A model generated the notes under the pieces. The model saw nothing but the letters and a program-made list of their open reading frames with translations, was not told where the DNA came from and did no database searches. Position numbers and translations under genes: made by a program. Shown here piece by piece: positions 1-8,448 of a stretch of 64,000 nt of DNA (its first letter is position 1; each line of letters begins with the position of its first letter). This stretch comes from Stagnihabitans sp038231775 (GTDB lineage Bacteria > Pseudomonadota > Alphaproteobacteria > Rhodobacterales > Rhodobacteraceae): the NCBI GenBank assembly GCA_038231775.1, contig JBBRKS010000002.1, positions 10,143-74,142 of the forward strand, given 5' to 3'.

Positions 1-279
1 CGCATGGGCGATGTCCTTCTTGTTGGTCAAGGCCACGCCCAGATCGCCCTGCAACGCATGACCCAGCCAGGTCAGATAGCGCGTGACCGCCGGCTGATTT
101 AACCCCAGCGACTCGCGCATGTTGGCCAGCGCCTCGGGGGTGGCCGATTGCCCAAGGATCGCCTGCGCGGTGTCACCCGGTAGCATCTCGACCCCAAGAA
201 AGATCACGACCGACACGGCCAGCAGCAATATCAGGCCCAGCGCAAGGCGCTGGACCACAAGTTTGATCAAGGGATGCAC
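1..279 (-). CDS. ABC transporter permease, DppB-type (partial, 5' part only)
   Basis: Reading leftwards from a GTG at 279, the frame stays open to the window edge and gives 93 residues. There is one N-terminal hydrophobic segment (about residues 10-30) followed by the LPGD and LGLNQP motifs typical of the periplasmic loop of DppB/OppB-type permeases. It starts 7 bases after the stop of the substrate-binding protein gene, so the two form one operon. It would be the inner-membrane channel for the solute bound by that protein. The C-terminal part, including the EAA loop that contacts the ATPase, lies outside the window. Confidence 0.85.
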   Translation of the reverse strand, partial: MHPLIKLVVQRLALGLILLLAVSVVIFLGVEMLPGDTAQAILGQSATPEALANMRESLGLNQPAVTRYLTWLGHALQGDLGVALTNKKDIAHA

Positions 280-286
280 CAAAGCC

Positions 287-1876
287 TCAGGCGCTCAGCC
301 AGCACATGCTTAGCGCTTTGCCGTCCATCAGGGTGCCAGCAGGGTTGGCCACCCACCCACCAACCTCTTTGCGGCGGCCTTCGACCCAATCGTTGAACAT
401 CGGGCAGATCAGACCGCCGGTGTCGCGCACGATATTGGCCAGTTCGCTGTACATCGCCTTGCGCTTGGTCTGGTCCAACTCTCCCCGGGCAGCGATCAGC
501 ACCTGATCGAAATGGGGGTCGATCATCTTGGTGTCGTTCCAGTCGGCGGTCGACAGGTAGGCCGTCGAATACATCTGGTCCTGCACCGGACGCCCGCCCC
601 AATAGCTGGCGCAGAACGGGGCCACGTTCCACACGTTCGACCAATAGCCGTCATCCGGCTCAAGCTTGACCTGCAAGGGAATGCCCGCTGCATTGGCACT
701 GGCCTGGAACAGTTGCGCCGCCTCAACCGCGCCCGGAAACGCCCCCGGCGCGACCTGCAACAGAATCGGTGACCCGTCATGGCCTGACTTTTTGTACGCC
801 GCCGCTGCCGCCGCCGCATCATACTCGCGCTGCGGAATGGAGTCGTCGAACAACGGATAGGCCGCGTTGATCGGGAAGTCATTGCCGCGCGACCCCATGC
901 CGCCCAGAATCTTGTCGACCATCTCTTGCCGGTTGATCGCCAGCTTCAACTCCATGCGCAAGTCGTTGTTTTCAAAAGGCGCTTTGGTGCATTCCATGAT
1001 GAACACATAGTGCCCCGGCCCTGCCGCCCGTTCAATCACCACATCGGTGTTGCCGTTCAGCAATTCCACAATCTTGGGATCAATCCGGTTCATCAGATGA
1101 ATCTGTCCGGCCTGAATTGCCGCCGTCCGGGCGGTGTTGTCGTTGATCGACAGCACTTCAACCTGATCGGCAAAGCCCCGGTTGGCATCCCAATAGTTGG
1201 CATGCTTTTCAAACGCAGTGCGCACACCGGGCTCGTTTTCGGTGATCTTGTAGGGGCCGGACCCGATGCCCGCTGCCGCATTGTCCATCCCACCACCGGG
1301 CTGGATCATCAGGTGATAGTCGGCCATCAGGAACGGCAGGTCGGCATTCGCCGCCTCCAGCGTCAGGGTGACCATGTCACCCTCGGCCTTCATCTCCTTG
1401 ATGCCTTTGACGATGCCCAACGCGCCTGACTGGGCCTTTTCATCGGTGTGGCGCTTCAGCGTCGCCACCACGTCATCGGCGGTCAGCGTCGCCCCGTTGT
1501 GATATTCCACACCCTTGCGGATCTTGAACATCCACTGGGTCGCATCCTTGTTGGACGAAACCTCCTCGGCCACCCGCATTTCGACCTGACCTTTCAGGCC
1601 CGCATCCACCAACGTCTCTCCCCAGGTAGAGTTGATCAGGAAGGGCACATCAGACGCCGCCAGCGCCGGATCAAGCGAGTCGGTCGATTGGCCGCCCTGA
1701 ACCCCGGCCCGCAGCACCCCACCCTTGACCGGCGTATCGGAAAAGGCCGCCGTTGACAGCATCGTGCCTGCCAAAGCACTCGACACACCCAAGGCACCGG
1801 CACGGCCAACAAACTCGCGGCGGCTCAGTTTTCCGGCCGAGGCAAGGCTCAGCAGATGGTTCAGTTCACCGGACAT
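287..1876 (-). CDS. ABC transporter substrate-binding protein, peptide/opine family (SBP family 5)
   Basis: The product has 529 residues. I chose ATG 1876 because a GGGAG ribosome site lies just upstream and the protein then begins with a Tat-like signal, SRREF at about residues 18-22, followed by a hydrophobic stretch ending near residue 45. The mature part has family-5 features (DSLDPAL, the FKIRKGVEYHNG segment, GSGPYKI). It should bind a peptide, opine or similar solute in the periplasm and deliver it to the DppB-type permease encoded next. A CocE-type hydrolase and choline-sulfatase lie upstream, so the ligand could be an organic nitrogen or sulfur compound, but that is inference. A possible promoter region lies in 1877-2049. 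Confidence 0.88.
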   Translation of the reverse strand: MSGELNHLLSLASAGKLSRREFVGRAGALGVSSALAGTMLSTAAFSDTPVKGGVLRAGVQGGQSTDSLDPALAASDVPFLINSTWGETLVDAGLKGQVEMRVAEEVSSNKDATQWMFKIRKGVEYHNGATLTADDVVATLKRHTDEKAQSGALGIVKGIKEMKAEGDMVTLTLEAANADLPFLMADYHLMIQPGGGMDNAAAGIGSGPYKITENEPGVRTAFEKHANYWDANRGFADQVEVLSINDNTARTAAIQAGQIHLMNRIDPKIVELLNGNTDVVIERAAGPGHYVFIMECTKAPFENNDLRMELKLAINRQEMVDKILGGMGSRGNDFPINAAYPLFDDSIPQREYDAAAAAAAYKKSGHDGSPILLQVAPGAFPGAVEAAQLFQASANAAGIPLQVKLEPDDGYWSNVWNVAPFCASYWGGRPVQDQMYSTAYLSTADWNDTKMIDPHFDQVLIAARGELDQTKRKAMYSELANIVRDTGGLICPMFNDWVEGRRKEVGGWVANPAGTLMDGKALSMCWLSA

Positions 1877-2049
1877 ATCTATCTCCCTGTTATGGTTCCC
1901 GGTCGCCCGGGTTTTTCTTGATTGCAGAGTCAATAAAACGTGATTCTCGGATTGGGCCAAGTCATATTTTCAAAACCCCAGCCAAAGGTCGGAACTTTGT
2001 CCCGATTTCGGAATGCAGTCCGAACGTTTTGACTTTGGCCCAACAGCGG

Positions 2050-4092
2050 TCAGACAAACCGCCGCTCAACCTGATCATCCCAGCTGCGTGTAAAGATAAC
2101 CTCGTCACCCTCGAACGCCGTCAACGTCGCTGTCATGCGCAGATGTGTGGCCGTGCAGGTCATTTCCGCCTCTGCGCGGGTGCGCACCGCCCAATCGCCC
2201 CTACGCAACCGCTGCTCCCAGACATGCACCGCCCGGGCAGAGGTCGGGTCATCCGCTGCAATTTCCCACAGTTCAGACATCGTCTCGCCGGTGATCAGGC
2301 CCTGGGTCAGGTTTTCGACATCGCCGCCGTCTTCCTCGACGATCAGGCTGTGTTTGCCGGTCAGCAATTCCGTCTCGATCCGCCGTGCAGATTTTCCGGC
2401 CCGCAGCACCCGGTGCGCCCAGGGTGTTGCCGTCTCCGCCTCTGGCGGCACCCAAGTATCGCCCGCGCCCTCATAAATTGGCAAATCCAGACTGCCGCCC
2501 TGCACCGTCAAAACCCCCGCCAGTGGAGAGGGCCAGACAAACGGCCAATACGCGTTCGACAAGGCCAACCGCACGCGGTGCCCCGCCGCCACCCGGTAGG
2601 CCATCTGGTCCAGCGTGAACGACACCTCAACCACCTCATCCGGCACCAAAACCTCGGGCTCTTCCGCGCTCACCCGATGGCACAGATTGAATATGCCGTG
2701 GGCGATCCGGACCGACGCGCCGTCCGGCCCCACATCACACAACCGGGCCACGACAAACCCCAAAGCCTTGTCGCTTGCCAGACGCAGCGTCAGCCGCGCC
2801 GCCCCCAGCACCTCCAAAGGCACCTCCAGCACATCCCCGTCAAAACACAAGGAAAACGCATCATCCCCGCGCTGATCCCCCGGCATCTCGGCGTTCAGCC
2901 CCATGGGAAAAAACTCCCCCGCATTCATCCCCACATGCTGCGGCGAGGCGATCTTCAACCCCAAGCCTTCTGCAATTTCATTGGTCCCCAAATATCCCAC
3001 AGGGGGTCCGGGGGGTGTGAAACCCCCCGGCCGTGATGCCGCAGACCCCAGCCGCAAAACCGAATGCGACACATGGGCAGAGGGCCAAACCCCCTCTGCC
3101 ACCCAACGCCCCGCCCGGTGTTTTGGCGAAGCATCCGGAGGTGCTGAATCGATCATGTAGGCGCGGTACGCCGGATCATCTTCCGCCCCGTTCTGCAGCC
3201 CCTTCAACCAGCGGTCCCACCAGCGCACCGCCTCTTGCAGAAACCCGACCCGTGGCCCCGGCACGGCAGAGTGCGGATATTGATGCACCCAAGGCCCGAC
3301 GATGCCCTTCGACCCCGGCACATTCTCAACAATCGCCGCGACCGTGTTCATGTAGTTGTCAGCCCAACCGCCCCAGATCAGGATGGGAACCTGCATTCGC
3401 GCGTAATCCTCGCAGATCGACCCGTGTTTCCAATAGTCAGACCGCTCCTGCAACTCCGCCCAACGCGGGGCAAGCCAGGGTTCTGCTTCCAGCCGCGCCA
3501 ACCACATCTCGCGCCAGTCGCTGCGCAGCAACGGGTCCGGCGGGCGGCTGGAATACGACAGCATCACCGCGCCCCAGCCGAAATTCTCACCCAAAAGACA
3601 GCCACCCTTCCAGTGAATGTCGTCGGCAAAGCGGTCTGTCGTCGCACAGACCGAAATCACCGCCTTCAAGGCCGGGGGCTGCAAAAACGCGGTTTGCAGG
3701 CAATTGAACCCGCCCCACGATTTGCCCATCATCCCCACCGAGCCCGAACACCACGGCTGTGCCGCCAACCACGCGATCACCTCACAGGCGTCTACCAGTT
3801 CCTCAAGGGTGTATTCGTCGGTCATCAAACCTTCCGAATCGCCATTGCCCCGCATATCGACCCGCACGCAGGCGTAGCCATGCCCGGCGACATAGGGGTG
3901 CATCATCTCGTCCCGCGGCAGCGTCCCGTCGCGCTTGCGGTAGGGGATGTACTCCAGAACTGCCGGCACCGGCTGGCCCACGGCATCGACCGGCATCCAG
4001 ACCCGTGCCGACAACCGGCACCCGTCCGACATCACGATGGCCATATCCGGCTCTTCAACGATATGGTGCGGGAACTCTGTGCGAACCGACAT
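2050..4092 (-). CDS. CocE/NonD family hydrolase (X-Pro dipeptidyl-peptidase S15-like)
   Basis: The protein has 680 residues, normal for this family, with an N-terminal alpha/beta-hydrolase domain carrying the nucleophile motif GKSWGG (Ser about 125), a DMRGNGDSEG segment, and a C-terminal beta-sandwich domain. Members hydrolyse esters or amides such as acyl esters or X-Pro peptides; the substrate here is unknown. ATG 4092 is preferred over 4107 because a GGAG site precedes it. Residues about 355-370 (a Pro/Gly-rich stretch) are encoded by a hairpin repeat that also occurs between genes elsewhere in this window. The gene is divergent from betC and upstream of the ABC transporter genes. Confidence 0.85.
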   Translation of the reverse strand: MSVRTEFPHHIVEEPDMAIVMSDGCRLSARVWMPVDAVGQPVPAVLEYIPYRKRDGTLPRDEMMHPYVAGHGYACVRVDMRGNGDSEGLMTDEYTLEELVDACEVIAWLAAQPWCSGSVGMMGKSWGGFNCLQTAFLQPPALKAVISVCATTDRFADDIHWKGGCLLGENFGWGAVMLSYSSRPPDPLLRSDWREMWLARLEAEPWLAPRWAELQERSDYWKHGSICEDYARMQVPILIWGGWADNYMNTVAAIVENVPGSKGIVGPWVHQYPHSAVPGPRVGFLQEAVRWWDRWLKGLQNGAEDDPAYRAYMIDSAPPDASPKHRAGRWVAEGVWPSAHVSHSVLRLGSAASRPGGFTPPGPPVGYLGTNEIAEGLGLKIASPQHVGMNAGEFFPMGLNAEMPGDQRGDDAFSLCFDGDVLEVPLEVLGAARLTLRLASDKALGFVVARLCDVGPDGASVRIAHGIFNLCHRVSAEEPEVLVPDEVVEVSFTLDQMAYRVAAGHRVRLALSNAYWPFVWPSPLAGVLTVQGGSLDLPIYEGAGDTWVPPEAETATPWAHRVLRAGKSARRIETELLTGKHSLIVEEDGGDVENLTQGLITGETMSELWEIAADDPTSARAVHVWEQRLRRGDWAVRTRAEAEMTCTATHLRMTATLTAFEGDEVIFTRSWDDQVERRFV
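2985..3031. repeat. REP-like hairpin element inside a coding sequence
   Basis: This stretch begins with CCCCAAATAT, continues with CAGGGGGTCCGG and ends in a perfect hairpin, with arms CCGGGGGGT (3008-3016) and ACCCCCCGG (3022-3030) around the loop GTGAA. Nearly the same element lies between genes at 49211-49253, and an inverted, shorter relative lies at 39075-39110. Here it sits inside the CocE-type hydrolase gene and is read in-frame on the minus strand as a Pro/Gly-rich segment (PGGFTPPGPPVGYLG). Confidence 0.7.
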
Positions 4093-4250
4093 TGGTGTCT
4101 CCATCATTGGCCCGCATCAGGCGTCAGCCCGTTCCCCAATCCCCGCCGGTTTGCGGCATTCGGCACCCCGTTTGCGACCCGGCCGGAAATTCCCCCTTTG
4201 CCAAACCGCCGGGCCATGCCACCGATGGTTGAACGCAAGTGGAGCCTGCC

Positions 4251-5756
4251 ATGACCCAACCCAACATCCTGATTCTGATGGTCGACCAGTTGACCGGTAC
4301 CCTGTTCGATGATGGCCCTGCCGAGTTCCTCCACGCCCCCAACCTCAAGAAACTGGCGGCAAAATCCGTGCGCTTTGCCAACGCCTATACGGCCTCGCCG
4401 CTGTGTGCCCCGGCCCGCGCTTCCTTCATGTCGGGTGCTTTGCCACGCCGCACCAGAGTCTACGACAACGCCGCCGAATTTGCTTCCGACATCCCGACCT
4501 ACGCCCACCACCTGCGCCGCGCCGGTTATCAGACCGCTTTGTCCGGCAAGATGCACTTCGTCGGCCCCGACCAGTTGCACGGCTTTGAACTGCGCCTGAC
4601 CACCGACATCTACCCCGCCGATTTCGGCTGGACGCCCGATTACCGCAAACCCGGCGAACGGATCGACTGGTGGTATCACAACATGGGCTCTGTCACCGGC
4701 GCGGGTGTTGCCGAAATCACCAACCAGCTGGAATATGACGACGACGTCGCCCATCAGGCCGTCCAGAAACTGTATGACCTGTCGCGCGGCCTTGACCCCC
4801 GACCGTGGAGCCTGACCGTCTCGTTCACCCACCCGCACGACCCCTTTGTCGCCCGCAAGAAATACTGGGACCTGTACAACGGCGCCCTGGAACTCGAACC
4901 GCCAACCCAGTTGACCTATGACGCGATGGACCCGCATTCCAAACGCCTGATGGACGCCTGCGATTGGCGCACCATGGACATCAGCGCCGACGACATCCGC
5001 CGCTCGCGCCAGGCCTATTTCGCCAACATCTCGTATGTCGATGCCAAGATTGGTGAGATTCTGACGGTTCTGAAAGCCACACGGCAAGAGGCGATCATCG
5101 TCTTTGTCTCGGATCATGGTGAAATGCTGGGCCGCAAGGGTCTGTGGTTCAAGATGAATTTCTTTGAAGGATCAGCCCGCGTCCCCCTGATGATCTGCGC
5201 CCCGGGGCTGCCGCCGCACCGTGAGGAAACCCCGGTCTCCACGCTTGATGTGACGCCCACGCTGTGTGATCTGGCCGGCATCTCGATGGATGACATCCTG
5301 CCCTGGACCGATGGCGAAAGCCTTGTCCCCCTGGCCACTGGCACGCCCCGCACCAGCCCCGTCGCGATGGAATACGCGGCAGAGGGCACAATCACTCCGA
5401 TGGTCGCCCTGCGTCAGGGGGCCTGGAAATACATCCGCTGCCAAGCCGACCCCGACCTGCTGTTCGACCTTGCCAATGACCCGGAGGAAGAGCGCAATCT
5501 GATCGCCGATCCCCGCGCCGCCGAAATCCTCGCCCATTTTCAACTGATCGCCGATGAACGCTGGAACCTCGCCGCTTATGATGCCGAGGTGCGCCAATCC
5601 CAGGCCCGGCGCTGGGTGGTCTACGAAGCCCTGCGCAACGGCAGCTATTATCCATGGGACTATCAACCCCTGCGCGCCGCGTCAGAGCGTTACATGCGCA
5701 ACCACATGGACCTGAACACGTTGGAAACCGACAAACGCTTCCCAAGGGGTGAATAG
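4251..5756 (+). CDS. betC: Choline-sulfatase
   Basis: The 501-residue protein follows the BetC pattern closely. It has the N-terminal MVDQLTGTLF segment, the sulfatase signature C-A-P-A-R with catalytic Cys52 (converted to formylglycine), KMHFVGPDQLHGFE, DWWYHN, SFTHPHDPF and a DHGEMLG metal-binding motif. It hydrolyses choline-O-sulfate to choline and sulfate in the cytoplasm, giving an osmoprotectant precursor plus sulfur. ATG 4251 follows a GGAG site. No betA, betB or betI is adjacent, unlike the classic rhizobial bet operon. The gene is divergent from the CocE hydrolase across about 158 bases. Confidence 0.93.
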   Translation: MTQPNILILMVDQLTGTLFDDGPAEFLHAPNLKKLAAKSVRFANAYTASPLCAPARASFMSGALPRRTRVYDNAAEFASDIPTYAHHLRRAGYQTALSGKMHFVGPDQLHGFELRLTTDIYPADFGWTPDYRKPGERIDWWYHNMGSVTGAGVAEITNQLEYDDDVAHQAVQKLYDLSRGLDPRPWSLTVSFTHPHDPFVARKKYWDLYNGALELEPPTQLTYDAMDPHSKRLMDACDWRTMDISADDIRRSRQAYFANISYVDAKIGEILTVLKATRQEAIIVFVSDHGEMLGRKGLWFKMNFFEGSARVPLMICAPGLPPHREETPVSTLDVTPTLCDLAGISMDDILPWTDGESLVPLATGTPRTSPVAMEYAAEGTITPMVALRQGAWKYIRCQADPDLLFDLANDPEEERNLIADPRAAEILAHFQLIADERWNLAAYDAEVRQSQARRWVVYEALRNGSYYPWDYQPLRAASERYMRNHMDLNTLETDKRFPRGE

Positions 5757-5764
5757 CCCAACAG

Positions 5765-5806
5765 TTTTCCTGCGAAAAACGTCGCTCCCGAATTTTCGCA
5801 GAAAAA
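5765..5806. terminator. Inverted repeat after betC, possible terminator
   Basis: Arms of 14 bases with one mismatch (5765-5778 and 5793-5806; core CTGCGAAAA / TTTTCGCAG) flank a 14-base loop 9 bases after the betC stop. The T-rich left and A-rich right flanks suit a bidirectional hairpin, but no T-run follows on the plus strand, so it may instead be an operator for the next gene. Confidence 0.4.
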
Positions 5807-5843
5807 TCGTGACCCTCGCCGGTGCACGGAAAGGAACAAAAAG

Positions 5844-6323
5844 ATGACGATTGCCAAGACCACAATCTGCCTCTGGTTCGACAAAGACGCCGAAGCCGCC
5901 GCCCAATTTTACGCCGCGACATTTCCTGACAGCCGGGTTGACGCCGTCCACCGCGCACCCGGCGACTACCCCTCTGGTAAGTCGGGCGATGTGCTGGTCG
6001 TCCACTTCACCGTCCGCGGCGTCGCCTGCATCGGCCTGAATGGCGGGCCGATGTTCAAGCAAACCGAAGCGTTTTCCTTCCAGATCGCCACCGATGATCA
6101 GGCAGAGACAGACCGCTACTGGAATGCCATCGTCGGCAACGACGGTAAGGAAAGTGATTGCGGCTGGTGCAAGGACAAATGGGGCCTGTCATGGCAGATC
6201 ACTCCGCGTGCCCTGACCGAAGCGTTGGCCGCCGGTGGTGACGAGGCCAAACGCGTCTTCGCTGCCATGATGGAGATGAAAAAGATCGACGTTGCCGTGA
6301 TCGAAGCCGCCCGGCGCGGCTGA
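5844..6323 (+). CDS. VOC-superfamily protein (PhnB/3-demethylubiquinone methyltransferase-like fold)
   Basis: The 159-residue protein resembles the PhnB-like branch of the glyoxalase/VOC fold: TICLWFDKDAEAAAQFY at the start, FTVRGVACIGLNGGP in the middle, and a DKWGLSWQITP segment followed by a helical tail (KRVFAAMMEMKKID). Such proteins are often annotated as 3-demethylubiquinone-9 3-methyltransferases, but they lack a methyltransferase domain and their reaction is mostly unknown. The start is ATG 5844, preceded by AAGGAAC. The gene is followed by an AT-rich gap and converges with the ROK regulator gene. Confidence 0.8.
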   Translation: MTIAKTTICLWFDKDAEAAAQFYAATFPDSRVDAVHRAPGDYPSGKSGDVLVVHFTVRGVACIGLNGGPMFKQTEAFSFQIATDDQAETDRYWNAIVGNDGKESDCGWCKDKWGLSWQITPRALTEALAAGGDEAKRVFAAMMEMKKIDVAVIEAARRG

Positions 6324-6433
6324 CAGTCTGAAAGCTGACTTAGCCTGCTTTCGCACCGCCATGTGTGAAATCAAACCTTAACAAAACCCTAAGAAAAAAA
6401 CGATAAATAAACAATATCAGTTGATTACTAGTC

Positions 6434-6449
6434 ATAACACGCGTGTTAT
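6434..6449. repeat. 16-bp perfect palindrome, copy 1
   Basis: ATAACACGCGTGTTAT is a perfect palindrome lying in the AT-rich gap between two convergent genes. An identical copy is at 14803-14818. No T-run follows, so it does not look like an ordinary terminator. It may be a protein-binding site. Confidence 0.65.
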
Positions 6450-6456
6450 CGCACGC

Positions 6457-6472
6457 GTTTCACACGTGAAAC
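6457..6472. repeat. Inverted repeat resembling parS with a 2-bp insertion
   Basis: Arms GTTTCAC and GTGAAAC flank an AC spacer. The known ParB-binding parS consensus is TGTTTCACGTGAAACA, so this site has the same arms but two extra central bases. It sits 7 bases after the 16-bp palindrome, between convergent genes. Whether ParB would bind it is unknown. Confidence 0.4.
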
Positions 6473-6481
6473 CCCAAAGTC

Positions 6482-7765
6482 TCATGCCCCCCGTGCGGCG
6501 GCATTCTGGTCAATCAGATACCTCTGGCTCAACGGAATCGCCGCCGCCCCCAAAGACCGCGCCTGCGCGCCCACGGTCCCTTCGCGGACCTGCGGCATCG
6601 AAACGCCCGACATGTCCATCCGCGCCAAAACGTCTTGGGTGCGCAAAGTCACCATCGCCCGAACCGAGGGCGGCATCCAGCCGTCGATCAGCACCGCCTC
6701 CAGTTCCAACAAGGCCGAGGCGGACAGGATGGCACCCGCCAGCCCCTCTGCCGCCAGATCGACCCAGCGCCGCAGCAGCCTTTCAGACACCTGCCAATGA
6801 TCCGGTCTTTCCCACAGATGATCCGAACTTTCGCCCGCCTCCTCCATCATCGTAGCCAGCACCGCCATCGAGGCGCTGTCAAACAGCCGCCGCATCCGCC
6901 CGTCCGGGCCCGGCACCGGCAAAGGCCCGACCCCCGCCGCATTGCCGGTGCGGCCCAGAAAAAGCTGCCCGTTCAGAACAAGGCCGCCGCCGATGAAGGT
7001 GCCGAAGTAAAAGTACAGGAAATCCTTGGGACGTTCGCCCGTGCCAAAGACCAGCTCTGCCCCGCAGGCCGACGTCGCATCGTTCTGGACATACACCGGC
7101 AACCCGGTGACCGCCGCCAGTTCGGCCTGAATGTCGCGGTCGCGCCAGGCGTCCATCTCGGATTGCGGCGCGCCAAGGGCCTGAACCCAGTTCCACAGCT
7201 GAAACGGCATAGCCACACCCAGCCCGCCCATCCGCCCGCGCTGATCCGCCGACAAAAGACGCAACAGACCCGGCAAAGCCTCGGCGACAAAGCCCACAAC
7301 CGCGTCGGGGGTGGGGTAACGGTAAACCCTGCGATGCGTGCTGCGGACCTGCCCCAGAAAGTCGATCATCACCAGATCCGCCGACCTGCGCCCGATCTTC
7401 AGCCCCAGGAAAAAAGCACCATCGGCGGCCAGCGACATGGGAACAGAAGGTTGCCCGATCTTGCCCCGCACCGGTTCACCGCGCAGCAAAAGGCCGTCAT
7501 GTTCCAGGGCGCGCATGATCACCGAAACCGTCTGCGCCGATAGGCCGGTCATGCGGGCGATGTCAGTCTTGGCAAGAGCGACATGCTGGCGCACCAGCGA
7601 CAGAACCAGCCGTTCATTGGAATCGCGCATGCCAGCCTGATTGGTGCCGCGAGGGGCTGCGGCCTCAACTGTCGCTTTTTCGCTGGCGGTCTCTGGCTGA
7701 AGCTGCATGGTCCTGACTTCGAAATTATCTCTGCGGGTGTCTGCCGATTTGTCGACCCGGTTCAC
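6482..7765 (-). CDS. frcR: ROK-family transcriptional regulator of the fructose operon
   Basis: The N-terminal winged-helix domain (TDIARMTGLSAQTVSVIMRALEHDG) is followed by a ROK sugar-kinase-like domain. The usual ROK zinc motif CxCGxxGC is not present in the expected region (after GNAAGVGPLP). The GTG at 7765 overlaps the stop of the upstream mutarotase gene (GTGA), giving 427 residues; ATG 7708 (408 residues) is an alternative start. Its place beside frcBCAK matches the rhizobial frcR arrangement, so it probably represses the transport operon and responds to sugar. The likely operator is the inverted repeat at 8289-8309. Confidence 0.85.
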   Translation of the reverse strand: MNRVDKSADTRRDNFEVRTMQLQPETASEKATVEAAAPRGTNQAGMRDSNERLVLSLVRQHVALAKTDIARMTGLSAQTVSVIMRALEHDGLLLRGEPVRGKIGQPSVPMSLAADGAFFLGLKIGRRSADLVMIDFLGQVRSTHRRVYRYPTPDAVVGFVAEALPGLLRLLSADQRGRMGGLGVAMPFQLWNWVQALGAPQSEMDAWRDRDIQAELAAVTGLPVYVQNDATSACGAELVFGTGERPKDFLYFYFGTFIGGGLVLNGQLFLGRTGNAAGVGPLPVPGPDGRMRRLFDSASMAVLATMMEEAGESSDHLWERPDHWQVSERLLRRWVDLAAEGLAGAILSASALLELEAVLIDGWMPPSVRAMVTLRTQDVLARMDMSGVSMPQVREGTVGAQARSLGAAAIPLSQRYLIDQNAAARGA

Positions 7766-8205
7766 ACCGCGCGACCGTCCGCGCCGATGACTCCTTTGCG
7801 CAGGATCACATTGGCAAATAGCGCGGATTCTGTGGTGGCAACAATTGTATGGGCCGCGCGGATGCGGGGATAAAGGTCCGTTCCGGCCAAGGGCGTTACC
7901 GTGTAGCCCGGGGCAAGCCCGGCGCAGGCCGCATCAAAGGCCTGATGAAATGTCCCTGCCTGAGCCGGATCGTTGTTCAAAGAGGCCCGCATGATGGCCT
8001 GCGGCACGGCGCGGTCCAACGGCATCACGGTCAGGATCGCCTGCAGCAATGCCATAATGCCATGGCCATCCGCCCGCACCAGGCGGCGGGCATGTTCCTG
8101 TGCTGGATAGTTGGCGTCGACAAGGGCGATCTCGTCCCCGTGGCCCATCGACCGCAGCGTGAACAAAAGGTCTGGTCCCAGGATAGCAGGAATTCCGATC
8201 AGCAT
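7762..8205 (-). CDS. RbsD/FucU-family sugar mutarotase
   Basis: The 147-residue product starts MLIGIPAILGPDLL and has the GHGDEIALVDANYPA segment typical of RbsD/FucU proteins, which interconvert sugar anomers in the cytoplasm. ATG 8205 is preceded by GGGGA. The gene is the first in a minus-strand operon with the ROK regulator and is divergent from the sugar ABC transporter, so it probably prepares the imported sugar for its kinase. Whether it prefers fucose, ribose or fructose cannot be read from the sequence. Confidence 0.87.
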   Translation of the reverse strand: MLIGIPAILGPDLLFTLRSMGHGDEIALVDANYPAQEHARRLVRADGHGIMALLQAILTVMPLDRAVPQAIMRASLNNDPAQAGTFHQAFDAACAGLAPGYTVTPLAGTDLYPRIRAAHTIVATTESALFANVILRKGVIGADGRAV

Positions 8206-8288
8206 CTTGGTCCCCAAACCGGTCAAAAACGAAACCCGCCTGACTGCGGGACTGCGTGACACTGGGCAGGAAAGCGGAGTCTGTCAAT

Positions 8289-8309
8289 AATAAATCATAG
8301 TGATTTATT
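8289..8309. promoter_or_regulatory. Perfect inverted repeat, probable FrcR operator
   Basis: Arms AATAAATCA and TGATTTATT (9 bases, perfect) flank the spacer TAG. It lies in the 243-base control region between the divergent mutarotase/regulator genes and frcB, just upstream of a TTGACG -35-like box. ROK repressors bind AT-rich inverted repeats of this kind, so autoregulation plus control of frcBCAK is likely. Confidence 0.65.
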
Positions 8310-8313
8310 TATC

Positions 8314-8342
8314 TTGACGTGGCGTTGGGAATCGGGTTTTGT
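8314..8342 (+). promoter_or_regulatory. Candidate sigma-70 promoter for frcB
   Basis: TTGACG (8314-8319) is separated by 17 bases from TTTTGT (8337-8342), a weak -10 box. It starts immediately after the 9+9 inverted repeat, a geometry that would let the repressor block RNA polymerase. The leader up to the ATG at 8449 would be about 100 bases. Confidence 0.35.
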
Positions 8343-8448
8343 GCGGCGCATCGTAGAACGTCGGGTCGTGTGGCAACACCGGCATCAAGGTTCACGACAA
8401 AGCTTACAGACGGGGGAAACATCCCCCTTTTCCTTGGGAGGACTACCA

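Noticed and set aside
1753..3036. Long plus-strand open frame opposite the substrate-binding protein and hydrolase genes
   Set aside because: It is Arg/His/Pro-rich, lacks domains and is antisense to two well-supported genes, so it is a by-product of high G+C.
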